Shown here piece by piece: positions 13,184 through 23,210 of a stretch of 64,000 bases of DNA. The number at the start of each line of letters is the position of its first letter. Position 1 is the first letter of the stretch. Location: the NCBI GenBank assembly GCA_034770075.1, contig CM068386.1, forward strand, positions 40,295,990-40,359,989, written 5' to 3'. Source of the DNA: Aralia elata. Taxonomy: Eukaryota > Streptophyta > Magnoliopsida > Apiales > Araliaceae. A program made the translations under genes and the position numbers. The notes beneath the pieces were generated by a model. It was given only the letters and a program-made list of their open reading frames with translations, had not been told where the DNA came from and did no database searches.

Positions 13184-15040
13184 ATGCATGGAGCGCAAAC
13201 GCTAACCCCTGGTCTGATTGTGCCTTTTGTTCAATTAAAGATGTCAGACTACCGGAGTTGGATGTACCGCATGATACCGCTTGATGGGGTGTGCAAATTT
13301 TTGAAGTTTGCAAATGAACGTGTTGATGATCCGAACGGAAAAATGAGATGTACGTGTGTCAAGTGTAAAAACCTAATTTGGAAGAATGCCAACGACATCA
13401 AATTTGACTTGTTTTCACGTGGGTTTGTGATGGGTATTCCGTATGGATTTATCATGGAGAATCAGTTGAGTTAAGGGAAATGACCGACAGTGTAGACCAA
13501 CCATTTCACGAGGAATCAGATGGCAATAACTATGATGCTGCGGAGATGGTGGTATATACTTATGCTTAACAATATTGATTGGGGTACAAATGAGCATTCA
13601 TCAAGTAGTGCTCAACAAGAGTCAAATGATACGGCAGCTGCCTTTTACAAGATGTTATCTGAATCTGGAGTCTCATTGTATGATGAAAATGATAAACACA
13701 CCAGACTATTTGCAGTGACGAAGCTCTTACACTTCAAGAATGAACATGACAGTAGTGAGAGAGGCTTCAATGATTTGCTTGCTCTTATCAACGAGTTCTT
13801 ACCTAAGGATTATACCTTACCCTTGAATTACTATAAAGTGAAGAAGATGGTAAAGGGGTTGAATCTGGGTTATGAGAAGATCGATACTTGTGAGCAGGAT
13901 TGCATGTTATACAGGGAGGACAGAGATAAGGTGCGGTGTAATATCTGCAAGTTGCTTGGGTACAAGACGACAAAATGTGGTGGGAAGGAGAAGCATGTGC
14001 CTGAGAAGATCTTACGATACTTACCTCTTGTGTCGAAGCTTCAAAGTTTATTCATGTCGTTGCACACTGCTGAGCATATGAGTTGGCATAAAACAAGGGA
14101 TGTCGTGCTTGGTCAGCTGACTCACCCTGCAAATGGAGATAAATAAAAGAAGTTTAATAAAAAAAAATTCACAATTTGATGAGGAGGTTCGGAATGTCAA
14201 GTTTGGCATGACTACAGATGGTTTTTTCCCATTTAATAGTTTTAGTCAGCCCTTCCATGTTTGGCCAGTGATCATGGTAGCTTACAATCTGTCACCGTCA
14301 ATATGCGTGAGAGATCCGTATTTGTTCTTAACTTTACTCATACGGAGGATAAGAGTCCTACGAAAGACATAAACGTATACCTCAGGTCGTTAGTCGATGA
14401 ACTTAAAATGTTGTGAGAGACGGGGGTTCAGACTTATGATAAATCGGTGAAGGAAAATTTTGTGATGAAGGCAGCCGTGTTGTGGACTATCACTGACTTT
14501 TCGGCACTTGGGATGATCAGTGGATGGTCGACTCACGGGAAATTGTCATGTCCAGTCTGTATGGGGGATGTTCAAGGCACACAGTTGAAGCATGGTAGGA
14601 AAGCTAATTTCTTTGGAACTGCTCGTAGATTTTTGCCTGTTGATCACAGTTACAAAAAGATGTCTGCATAGTTCAACAAAAAGATTGAGAAAAGGGGTTG
14701 TTGGTCGATTGTCGAGAAGCGAGGTCTTGGGTTGGCTGAATGATCTGAAATTTCCACCAGTAGGAAAGGAGCACAATAAGCTAAGAGTACTAGGTTACGG
14801 GAATACTCATAACTGGACACACTCGTCCATGTTATTTGAGTTGCCATACTGGGTCACGCTGATAATCCGTCATTATATAGATGTCATGCATACAGAAAAG
14901 AATGTATTTCAACTTGTTTTACACCGTGCTAAATGCGAGTGGTAAAATAAAAGGCAATGGCAAGACACCATTAGATTTGGAAGCACTGAATATGAGGCTT
15001 GAATTGTGGCTCCGACCTGTTTTACACCGTGCTAAATTCT
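13184..15040 (+). pseudogene. TNP2-type CACTA transposase remnant (CACTA-1)
   Basis: Fragments in several frames correspond in order to the transposase-associated N-terminal region (SYRSWMYR-like start at about 13242, cysteines in CTCVKCKN) and to the transposase_21-type core (AAAFYKMLSESG, VRCNICKLLGYKTTK, SLHTAEHMSWHK, PVIMVAYNLSPS, SCPVCMGD, HYIDVMHTEKNVF). Stops seen against CACTA-2: TAA in GATAAATAA near 14141-14145 where CACTA-2 reads GATGAATGG; TGA at 14414-14416 for TGG; TAG at 14669-14671 for CAG. The frame shifts at several points. Near 14918 and 15018 the same phrase TTTTACACCGTGCTAAAT occurs twice, bracketing an abnormal join, after which the C-terminal half is missing. Confidence 0.9.
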
Positions 15041-15079
15041 ACATGTTACTTAATTATCATCTAGTTATTTCTTTAATTC

Positions 15080-15544
15080 TCGTTTATGTTTACTAATAGT
15101 TTATAACGATGATTTTCAGATACCGGAGCACCACCGGAGCACCACCGTCGACCCCCGCCCGATGATAACGATAGATAGTTGTAGCTATACTTAGTTATAT
15201 TGTCAATTGTAGTTAGGCTTTTAACTTATATTTGTTATACATCATAATTTAGTTTATATTTGTTTTATTTCTTAGCTTAGCTACTGTTGTTGAAATATGT
15301 ATTTATGTGTTGTTTGGAGGATTAGCCATTTTGAGGTGTAAAAGATAGTTACATTCATATGTATGTGTTATTGTTGGGAATTGTTTAGGGGATTAGCCAT
15401 TTTGACGTATATATTGGTCGTTGTGATATATATGTATGTGTTATTATTGGAAAAAACTGGCTGAAAATAGGTACATGTACAAATTGTGGTTTAAAAACTT
15501 TGGAATTGTAAAAATGAAAAAATATTTTAAAAAAAATACTATTT
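15080..15544 (+). other. 3' untranslated part of CACTA-1
   Basis: Begins with CACCACCGTCGACCCCCGCC near 15135, matching the CACTA-2 segment near 61180 (AACGTCGACCCCCGCCTGAT) just after its second gene. This shows that the deletion in CACTA-1 runs from the transposase to the end of the second gene. The rest is T-rich, with two short direct repeats around GATTAGCCATTTTGA. Confidence 0.7.
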
Positions 15545-15873
15545 CTGACGGAATAAGCTAATTCCGACAAAAATTTCGTTAACTATAATCTTTCTAGATT
15601 AAATTAAAAACCACACGTGGCAAGATATTTCCAACGGAAATTCTGTCGGAATTAGTTTATGTCGAAACTATTGTATTGTCGATGGAAATTCCGTCAGGCA
15701 TAATTTCGTCAAGGGTAATTATTTTCGACGAAATTTTCGATTGACTTATCCCCAATCAATGTATATTCAACTGAATTTCCGACGAAAAATTCCGTCGAAC
15801 ATAATTTTATTCCGACGGAATAAGGTTAGTTCCAACAAATATTCCGTCAAAAATAAGTCTTTTTCTTGTAGTG
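15545..15873 (+). repeat. 3' subterminal repeats and terminus of CACTA-1
   Basis: Around ten variants of the TTCCGACGGAAT motif in both orientations, ending in CTTGTAGTG. Spacing is irregular and several copies have lost the CpG (for example TTCCAACGG), consistent with deamination. Confidence 0.85.
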
Positions 15874-15876
15874 GTT

Positions 15877-17420
15877 AGAATCGACTATCTAAAATCATCG
15901 TCTAAAGTATAAAGGTATTTTTAATATAATAATCACATGAGTAAATTTAAAACACTCTATATAAAATAAAATAGATTTTATAGAATACTAACTAATTAAT
16001 GTAGCCAAATGAGCGCTATACGATGTAATTTTGTTGAAAATGCTTTTATTTTATGTTTAGAAATAACTCAATTATTTGTAACTATATCTTTTTAGAAAGC
16101 TAATTATTATGACATTATTATGTTCCGAATTTCGGATAAATATATGTTTTGGCAATTAAGGGATTCGAAGAATCCTTCATTACCGCACTCTGTATAACAA
16201 AAAAAAAATGTTTTTTGTTCTTAATTTCGCTTTACGTATAACATGGAACCACGATCTTGGTTACAAAAACCTTTTCTTTTTACCTTTACTAGGGTAAGCC
16301 CCCAGTTGCTAAGGAGGTAATTGACCTGAACTTAAACTTTTTTGAATCTTTTGGTTTTTTCATTTTTGACTAATTTCTGTGCGAATTTTACAGTAATTTC
16401 CAGCTCCTACATCTCATGCACATGTTATCTAAATGAGATAACATTTAAATTTGATAAATTAACAGTATATAAAAATTTAAATTTAAATTTGTTGAACTTA
16501 AATTTGACACATGAATGGTGCTAAAATTATGATATATGATATATTATTATTATAAAAATAAATTTATTTAATATGAGTAATTCACTATATAATGATGTGT
16601 GTCATAATTCAAATTCATATTTAAATTGATGAATTTAAATTTGATACATGAGTGGTGATAGAATTATGATATATAATTAATATAAGGATAATTTTATTTA
16701 ACACAAGTAATTTAATAAGAGTCATATTATATATTGCGAAAATTTTCAGTCGAATTATGATTGTGACGTATGTGTATACATGATATAGATAAGAATTAAG
16801 AAGGGTCCCGCTTTAATTTATTCTATCTTATCACATATACTTCTACGTTGATCGCAATCTAATTTCGTCAAATATTTATCGACCTTCATATCATTTTCCA
16901 TTCAATAATGATGTGTGTGTCATAATTTTAACACCGTTTGTGTATACAGATATGTATAAATGTCTAGATTACAGGCAATTAATAAATTAACAGTTCATTT
17001 GGACAGTCTATAAAATAAATTACATTCTATATATATAGAGAGTTGAATTTCAAATAACTTTTGTTATACAAATATTGTAGAAATTCAACTCTTATTATAT
17101 AAAATGCAACTGTAGACTACTCAAATAGACTATACATTTAAATTGTCTGGACGATGCAAACTTTAACTCAATTGAGATTGTTTGTATATACGTTGATATG
17201 TGTAGTCTGAATACAAATAAATTTCGTGGTTTTTTTTTTGGTTACTTCCTCCATTGTATGTTCCTCTCCTTTTGATAAAATTTCTTTCTTTGTAACATAC
17301 TCTGATCCCTTTGCGGTTAGAATCATTGATGAACAAAATATTTTTAAAATAAAAAAAAATGAAAACGTACATGAATAACCTTATGTTAAGTATTTTAATA
17401 TATAACACCCAACTCTAATA
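15877..17420. repeat. Direct duplication, copy A (with insertions)
   Basis: Together with 10200-10281 this resembles 18690-19560. Shared anchors are ATAATCACATGAGTAAAT (15932; 18823), ATGTTCCGAATT (16129; 19010), AAGCCCCCAGTTGCTAAGGAG against TAGTCGCCAGTTGCTAAGGAG (16295; 19244), CTTTTTTGAATCTTTTGGTTTTT-like text, and TGTATGTTCCTCTCCTTTTGATAAA (17256; 19486). Copy A is interrupted by CACTA-1 on the left and by about 700 unmatched bases (16440-17190). No coding function is evident. Confidence 0.7.
16727..16890. mobile_element. MITE-like repeat, GAGTC...TTATATATTGCGA family (copy 1)
   Basis: Starts GAGTCATATTATATATTGCG and contains CAGTCGAATTATGATTG. The second half runs back in inverted orientation through GATCGCAATCTAATTTCGTC near 16850. 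Two other members lie near 31940 and 32890 and a half-copy near 21775. It is non-coding. Confidence 0.45.
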
Positions 17421-17780
17421 ATATTTAGAAGTACATTAGCCAAATAGATACTTAGAATTAATTTTTTTATCATTTTAAATTCTTAGTTAAATTTTCAACT
17501 CTTCCACTATAGTGTTCTTCCGACGTACCTTTTGTAAATAATAAATTATTATGAAATTTAGGTATTAAATTGCTTTTACATCAGTGACAAATATTCGTCT
17601 TAAAATTGTTTAATTAATTTGTAGTAATTACAATGTAAATTATAAATTGCATTTCAGTTAAACTTCAATTTACATTTTTCTTTAGATATTAAAAAAAATT
17701 AGAAGTATTTAACCAATCAATATTTTAATGATTTGAGATAACTGAAATAGAAAACAAAGGGGACTCTAGGGGGAGTCCTG
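17421..17780. other. AT-rich spacer
   Basis: No gene, repeat terminus or RNA recognised. Confidence 0.4.
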
Positions 17781-17797
17781 AATATTAGGTGATACTC

Positions 17798-18360
17798 CTA
17801 TATTCCTAATGATACTTCATAAAAACCTCCTCTTGGGAGGATTAGAAGCCTTGGGTTTTGCAACCACTGAACAGGAGGTGGTTTTTGGCGCGGCTTGAAT
17901 TTTCGGGTAGGGTTTGGCACTATCATCGCTGGATGACCTAAATGACGACGAAGGTTTGGTTGACGAAACCGCCGCTGCGACTGTAGTGGACGACTAGGGT
18001 TTTGCAACCACTGAACAGGGAGTGGTTTTTGGCGCGGCTTGAATTTCCGGGTAGGTTTTGACATTGTCACCCCTGGATGACCCGAACGACGATGAAGGTC
18101 TAGTTGCCCGGCCAAAATTTGGTTTCGCGGCGGCTGAACCGGCGCCAGACTGGTTTACGCCTTTAATTTTCGACTAAATATTTGTGGTTGCGGAGGGTAG
18201 TAAGGTTTGGACTTTACAAGTTTGGTAGGATTTTGAGGGTTAGTAGGATTAGAACCATCGATAAGAGGAGGGTTTGCCCGATTTTTTTGGCGGGGTTGGA
18301 ATCTGACGGCGGTGACAACGGAAGCGCAGCAGTTTAGCTGTAAGATTTCCAACACCTAAA
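17798..18360 (-). pseudogene. Unrecognised GC-rich gene fragment with internal repeats
   Basis: A GC-rich island in AT-rich surroundings. On the minus strand, a frame ending at 17798 encodes two copies of a ~45-residue unit with the core PTRKFKPRQKP followed by PVQWLQNP, separated by a basic, arginine-rich linker. A second frame (18155-18355) carries a weaker related unit, FQPRQKNRANPP. The unit repeats show at DNA level as two near-identical stretches (about 17860-17935 and 18000-18075). Frame changes and short length suggest a degraded or captured fragment. I do not recognise the family; a basic, proline-rich nuclear protein is only a guess. Confidence 0.35.
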
Positions 18361-18689
18361 TACTGCGGAAGTAACATTATAAGTAGAGCAACTGACAATG
18401 CCATCATACTCCATTACATTATATTCCTAGCTATGATTTTCAATAACATGATACTTCATTACATTTGAAACTTGATAACATGCTACGCCTAATTAATAGT
18501 CCTAATACTACTCCTCCATTACATTATACTCTTACTAATACTTGATAACCTAATTAATAGTTACTAATACTGCTCTCCTAATAGGAGATTAATATATTAC
18601 TATTATAATAGTTAATTTTTTTTTTTAAATATGGGAATCCAAAACTTTTCCTCCTTATTCATTTAAACATTACAAACTTTATTTAATTA
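18361..18689. other. AT-rich spacer with short imperfect repeats
   Basis: Several degenerate repeats around CTCCATTACATTATA, ACTTGATAACATG and CCTAATTAATAGT (18400-18590). No gene. Confidence 0.4.
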
Positions 18690-19560
18690 TAATTTATAAA
18701 TTTGGACCATTCTCTAATATAACCATTAAGTCATACAACCAATGTATTAGCTCAAATCTACTGCAAAGCTAGGATGAATTATCTAGAATTATCCTTTAAA
18801 ATATCAAAGATATATACGGTATGATAGTCACATGAGTAAATCTCGAACACTTTATTAATATATAAAAAAAGACTTTCAAGAATACCAATTAATGTAGCTA
18901 AAAATCTATGCTATATGCCGTGTCTCGTTGAAAATGCTCTTATTGTACACTTAAAAACAATTCAACTACTTTTAATTATATCTTTTTAAAAAATTATTCT
19001 CAAAATATTACGTTCCGAATTATTAATAAATGTAGGGATTCAAAGAAATTTGTCACTATCATATTCTGTACAACAATTAGTGACGAATTATGAATAAATG
19101 TAGGGATTCAAAGAAACTTATCACTATCATATTTTGTACAACAATTAGTGTCGCTTTTTGTTTCTAATTTTATTTCACGTACCGCATCCAAATACGATCT
19201 TAATAACGATGAAACCTTTTCTTTTCTCACTTACCTAAACAAGGGTAGTCGCCAGTTGCTAAGGAGCTATATATTGAGATGCATTTAAACTTTTTTGAAT
19301 CTTTGGTTTTTCCGTTTTTAACTAATTTATGTTTTTAAATTTTATACTAATTTCCAGATGCTACATCTCATGGTTGCTCAGGCTATTTTTGGTGAGTAAT
19401 TTATAGCTAGTACTAAGTTAATGAATTCAAAAATAAACTTCTTGGTATCCATTTTTCCATTTTTTGTTTATGTTACTACCTCCTTTGTATGTTCCTCTCC
19501 TTCTGATAAATTTCTTCTTTCTAAAATACACTATCCTTTCGAAATTTGTTTTGTCTTTTT
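18690..19560. repeat. Direct duplication, copy B
   Basis: Counterpart of 10200-10281 plus 15877-17300, without the CACTA insertion, so it shows the pre-insertion arrangement. It contains an extra local duplication at 19017-19152. Confidence 0.7.
19017..19152. repeat. 68-bp tandem duplication
   Basis: Two units (19017-19084, 19085-19152) beginning GAATTATTAATAAATGTAGG and GAATTATGAATAAATGTAGG and differing at a few bases. Confidence 0.85.
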
Positions 19561-20344
19561 AAGTGAATTCTTGAAATTCTAATACTAATAATTGATATGA
19601 ATTCATTTAAATTTTGAAAGTATAAAGAATGATAATTAGTAGTACTTTAGTTAATTTATAGTAACTATAGTTATTTGTGCTGAAATCAAATTAACTAGTA
19701 GCAATTTTGAATATTAGAATTTTACGATTTGACTTACAGAGTCAAAATGTTATTTGATTTTGAAAAGGATAGATTACAGTTTTGCAGCCCTTTAAAAATT
19801 TCCACTTAATCCCTATTTAGGCATTAGGCGTCTAGGCGACTCCTAATTAAAGTGGGACATATGGGTTGTATATATTTTGTGATGTTAACCTACTATAAAA
19901 ACTTCATGTTGTTGGCCACATGCTTATAAGTCAAACACAATTGTTAATTTTGCAGTTTAATTGTTGCTGAATAGTTTGTGAGTAGTCTTATCCTGCTCCT
20001 AATTTGAATGATGGTTATTGTCCTATGGTCAATGATATTGTAAATGGGAAGGGAATCAAAGAATCAACTAAAACAAATTAAGAATCAACTATAAAACTTA
20101 CCCTATATCCTCATTTTATGTTGTGTATATTTTTTTTTTGGCACAAAACAAAATGTAATTGAATGTATTCCTTAAGATTATACACTTGAATCACAAAGTA
20201 TTTAACTTGAAAGCATTCAGTTAAAAAGTGTATATATATATATATTGTAGAAGGTTGTGTTTAGACTAAAGAAAATTAAGGTCAGAATGCAATAAAAAAA
20301 GTGTATTTGGTTATTTATTTATGCGGAAAAGTCATTCTGATGAA
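19561..20344. other. AT-rich spacer, nothing recognised
   Basis: No convincing reading frame, RNA gene or element terminus. Confidence 0.4.
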
Positions 20345-20542
20345 ATAAAAATTTATTCCATAGGAAATGTGATAGAATGCGGTGATTGATCTTGTACACT
20401 TATTTTAGTTTATGTACGTATTTTTTCGAAAATGATACATTTCAATAAAATGAAAATTTATTCCATGGGAGAGGTGATAGAATGCGGTGATTGATCTTGT
20501 ACACTTATTTTAGTTTTTGTACGTATTTTTTCGAAAATGATA
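20345..20542. repeat. ~105-bp tandem duplication
   Basis: The phrase GATAGAATGCGGTGATTGAT and about 70 following bases occur twice with a period of 105 bp (20371 and 20476), with few differences. Confidence 0.85.
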
Positions 20543-20711
20543 TACATGTCGACAAATATGCGACGAAGTTGAATTATTACAAACGTAAAAATCTATGCAC
20601 TACTTAGACAGAACTAGTTCTTACATATCCAATGTATGTCACAATTATAATTCGGTTGAAAACAATTCGCAATACATAACATGACTCATATTTTTTTCGC
20701 ACGCTTAAGTA

Positions 20712-21177
20712 GGGTTTGGTTTGCCACATAGAATTTTGATATAATGCAATAGTTTACGTAGTTCAACAAAATTAAATGTAATGATAATAGTTTATTACGA
20801 CATATTCATTTGGTTCATACTTAGTAGTTGTGTGGTAATTGTAATATTACTACATTGCATTCACAATTGTGTTTGATTCACTAAATATATAATTATATGT
20901 AAAGAATAAAGTAAATTTAAGTTAAAATACCAAATCAGTTGTTATCATTACTATTTCAATTTTTTATGAACTATTGCATTGCGAATGTAATGAGCTAATA
21001 TATACACCCACTAGAAGGCGTAATGAAAAATATCTAAATTGATGTAATTGTATTACACCTTTAATGAGCTACTATATGTAATAAGTAAACCAAACAGAAA
21101 ATTTGTTACGTATGTCACATTAATGTAATAACTTATTAAATTATAGAACTATTACATTGCGAACCAAACACACTACC
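20712..21177. mobile_element. MITE with GGTTTGGTTTGC-type inverted ends
   Basis: Left end GGGTTTGGTTTGCCACATAG and right end GCGAACCAAACACACTACC are imperfect inverted repeats. Inner sequences also mirror each other (TAATGCAATAGTTTA against TAGAACTATTACATTGC). About 466 bp, no coding capacity. The style fits a hAT- or PIF-derived MITE; the superfamily is not proven. Confidence 0.6.
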
Positions 21178-21598
21178 TTAACCATTTTTGAAACTCAATT
21201 TTCATGGCTTTCTTTTTTTCGACTTTCTCCCTATATCTTCAACAGCCCAACGCAATCCTATTGACTTGGTGGATCTGAAATTGATTGTGTAGATGAAGGC
21301 ATGGAGAAGTTGATAATTGATGGAGATATCAATCATATCAAGGTGGAGTACTTGTTATGAATTTTTGTGGGGGGTGTGTGTATATATATATGTGTGTGTT
21401 GTTGAGATATGACGCAAAAAAATATGAGTACTGCTATTTATTGTGGAAAAATATAGCTTTTTTGCTGAATATACATAATGGTCAACGTCAAAAAAGGTCT
21501 ACATGTTTTAATTGGTCCATAATATATAATTTTACAAAGTATTTGTAGTGCAATAGTTTACAATGTATATCAATACATTAGGTAAAATTATAAAATTA

Positions 21599-21765
21599 GA
21601 ATTTCTCTTTGCCAAGGAGAAGACGCGGGTTCGATTCCCGCTATCCACCCAAGATGGAACAATTTATTTCATATGATAAAAAGATAAAGGATTCGGTATA
21701 GTTGACCGTAGTAGTGTAGTGATTCTATTCGCTCCCAAAGAAAGGGCTTTTTCATCAGGGTGCGA
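21599..21765 (+). pseudogene. trnG-GCC: Chloroplast DNA insertion with 5'-truncated trnG-GCC
   Basis: The stretch CTCTTTGCCAAGGAGAAG is the anticodon arm (anticodon GCC) of plastid tRNA-Gly, followed by the T arm GCGGGTTCGATTCCCGC and a 3' acceptor strand in which TATCCGCCC has become TATCCACCC. The D arm and 5' acceptor strand are absent. The next ~100 bases (GATTCGGTATAGTTGACCG and on) also look like plastid flanking sequence. This is a nuclear plastid insertion, not a working tRNA gene. Confidence 0.85.
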
Positions 21766-22488
21766 AATACGTCGTTAAAATATTACCAACCATAATTTTT
21801 CACGTAACTCGCAACTAAAAAATCGACATATAAAATTACAAGATATATCATTATCCATTTGTAAATCAGTTGATAAAATATTTAGGCAATTGGTAAAATC
21901 TTATAGCTTGGAATTGAAGTATTATACATTACCTCTTTTGACCAATATTAACTTTTTAAAAATTAATTTCAAACATTTCAAAATTAACATAAATTCATTT
22001 AGTTAATGTCGATATAATTATAAATATCATAAAGTATCTAAAAAGTATTAATAATTATAAAACTTATTATTTTAAAAACTTAAATAAATCTTGTCAATTT
22101 AAATTTAAAAATCTAACAAATTAATTTTTAGGTTATTATTATGAGTCAGAACAGAGGCACTATATTATAATATTTATTAAACAGCAAAGTGGGCTAGTGT
22201 TCTTGTTTTCTTACTCTTGAGGATACATCTATAGCTACTTGTGGATCATAAGTCCCTAATCATTGGCTCCTATGTACGTAGTTTTTTTTTTCCTTTTTTG
22301 GGGTATCTCTAAGTCATTGTTATTACACAACTATGGAATAGTATCAATTGTGGCAATTGTGGCAGTCGTGAACACTTTCAATTCATTGTTAAGTTGATTA
22401 CTTTTATTGAAAGCAAAACTAATTGATACTGCTACTTCCAAACGACAAGCCGAGTTAATTTATTTACGGGCTGAAGCAGAAGATAATC
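21766..22488. other. AT-rich spacer with half-copy of a MITE-like repeat
   Basis: About 21775-21860 (CACGTAACTCGCAACTAAAAAATCGACA-like) matches the right half of the repeat at 31945-32130. Nothing else is recognised. Confidence 0.35.
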
Positions 22489-22760
22489 ATGAAAAGAGTT
22501 ACAATGATAATGATCAGCAGTCTTCTTCTGCGCCCTCTTTTCACTACCATTGAGACTACCATCGAGATGAAGATGAAGTTGATGTTTCCCAAAGGTCAAG
22601 TTCACTTAAAATTAAAGCATGTGGCAAGTTCATTTCTTTTCAAGCGACTGCCTAATGAGGAGAAACCCATAGGCCCCGTCCAACTTAGTTGGATCAATAT
22701 CACCTTTCGTGAAAAATCCATCCCAATAAATAGTCCAAGGAGATCACTCTAGAATGACTT
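22340..22760 (+). pseudogene. Unrecognised possible gene fragment
   Basis: Higher GC than its surroundings. One frame gives ELIYLRAEAEDNHEKSYNDN followed by a serine-, histidine- and acid-rich stretch and a lysine-rich end (KIKACGKFISF). A different frame is open from 22489 to 22752. Stops in the first frame and lack of a recognisable domain suggest an exon fragment or pseudogene. No function is proposed. Confidence 0.25.
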
Positions 22761-22869
22761 GAATTTATTTAATTAATTTATTAATATTAGTAGATAATTA
22801 TAAGAGAGTTTATTTCCTCATCTTTTTAGATTATTTAGGAATTTATTTGATCATTAAGTTTAGATATTT

Positions 22870-23210
22870 TAGTTATGTTTGATAAAAACTGAATGAATCT
22901 GAATCTGAATGAGAATGAGCTGAATTTGAATCTGAATAAAAAAAGTTGTTTGATAATTGACATGTCTCATACATCTGAATGACAGAATTTTATTATTTTA
23001 CCTCTCTGAAAAAATTTAAAATTGCTATAAATTTATTTAATATTACTTAATATAATAGTTAATATTTTTTTTTAATTTTTTTTACTCATTCAACTGCTCA
23101 TTCAGTCATTCAGCTAAAAAAATCTGACTTAGCCATTCAGCTCAATCATCTGACCGATTCAGCCATTCAGCTCTATTCAGCTCTAATTCAGTCCTATAAA
23201 ATTATTATAA
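22870..23210. mobile_element. MITE-like region rich in CTGAAT/ATTCAG
   Basis: The left part carries many CTGAAT motifs (CTGAATGAATCTGAATCTGA) and the right part the complement (ATTCAGCTCTAATTCAG), giving an imperfect inverted-repeat layout of ~330 bp with an AT-rich middle. It contains GTTTGATAA phrases typical of plant hAT-like MITEs. No coding capacity. Confidence 0.45.

Larger units (their letters stand above)
10282..15873 (+). mobile_element. CACTA-1: degraded CACTA (En/Spm) DNA transposon
   Basis: Begins CACTAGAAGAAAATGG and ends TTTTTCTTGTAGTG, whose complement is CACTACAAGAAAAA. It is flanked by the 3-bp duplication GTT (10279-10281 and 15874-15876). Both ends carry dense subterminal repeats built on TTCCGACGGAA and ATTCCGTCGG. 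Inside is a mutated TNP2-type transposase at about 13.2-15.0 kb and a hAT insertion. Compared with CACTA-2 the element lacks the transposase C-terminus and the whole second gene, so it is an internal-deletion derivative. It could move only with enzyme supplied by a relative. Confidence 0.93.

Noticed and set aside
13520..14146. Intact transposase gene in CACTA-1
   Set aside because: The 208-codon frame is only one piece; neighbouring pieces are in other frames and carry stops.
21599..21765. Functional nuclear tRNA-Gly
   Set aside because: The 5' acceptor strand and D arm are missing, and the flanks are plastid-like.
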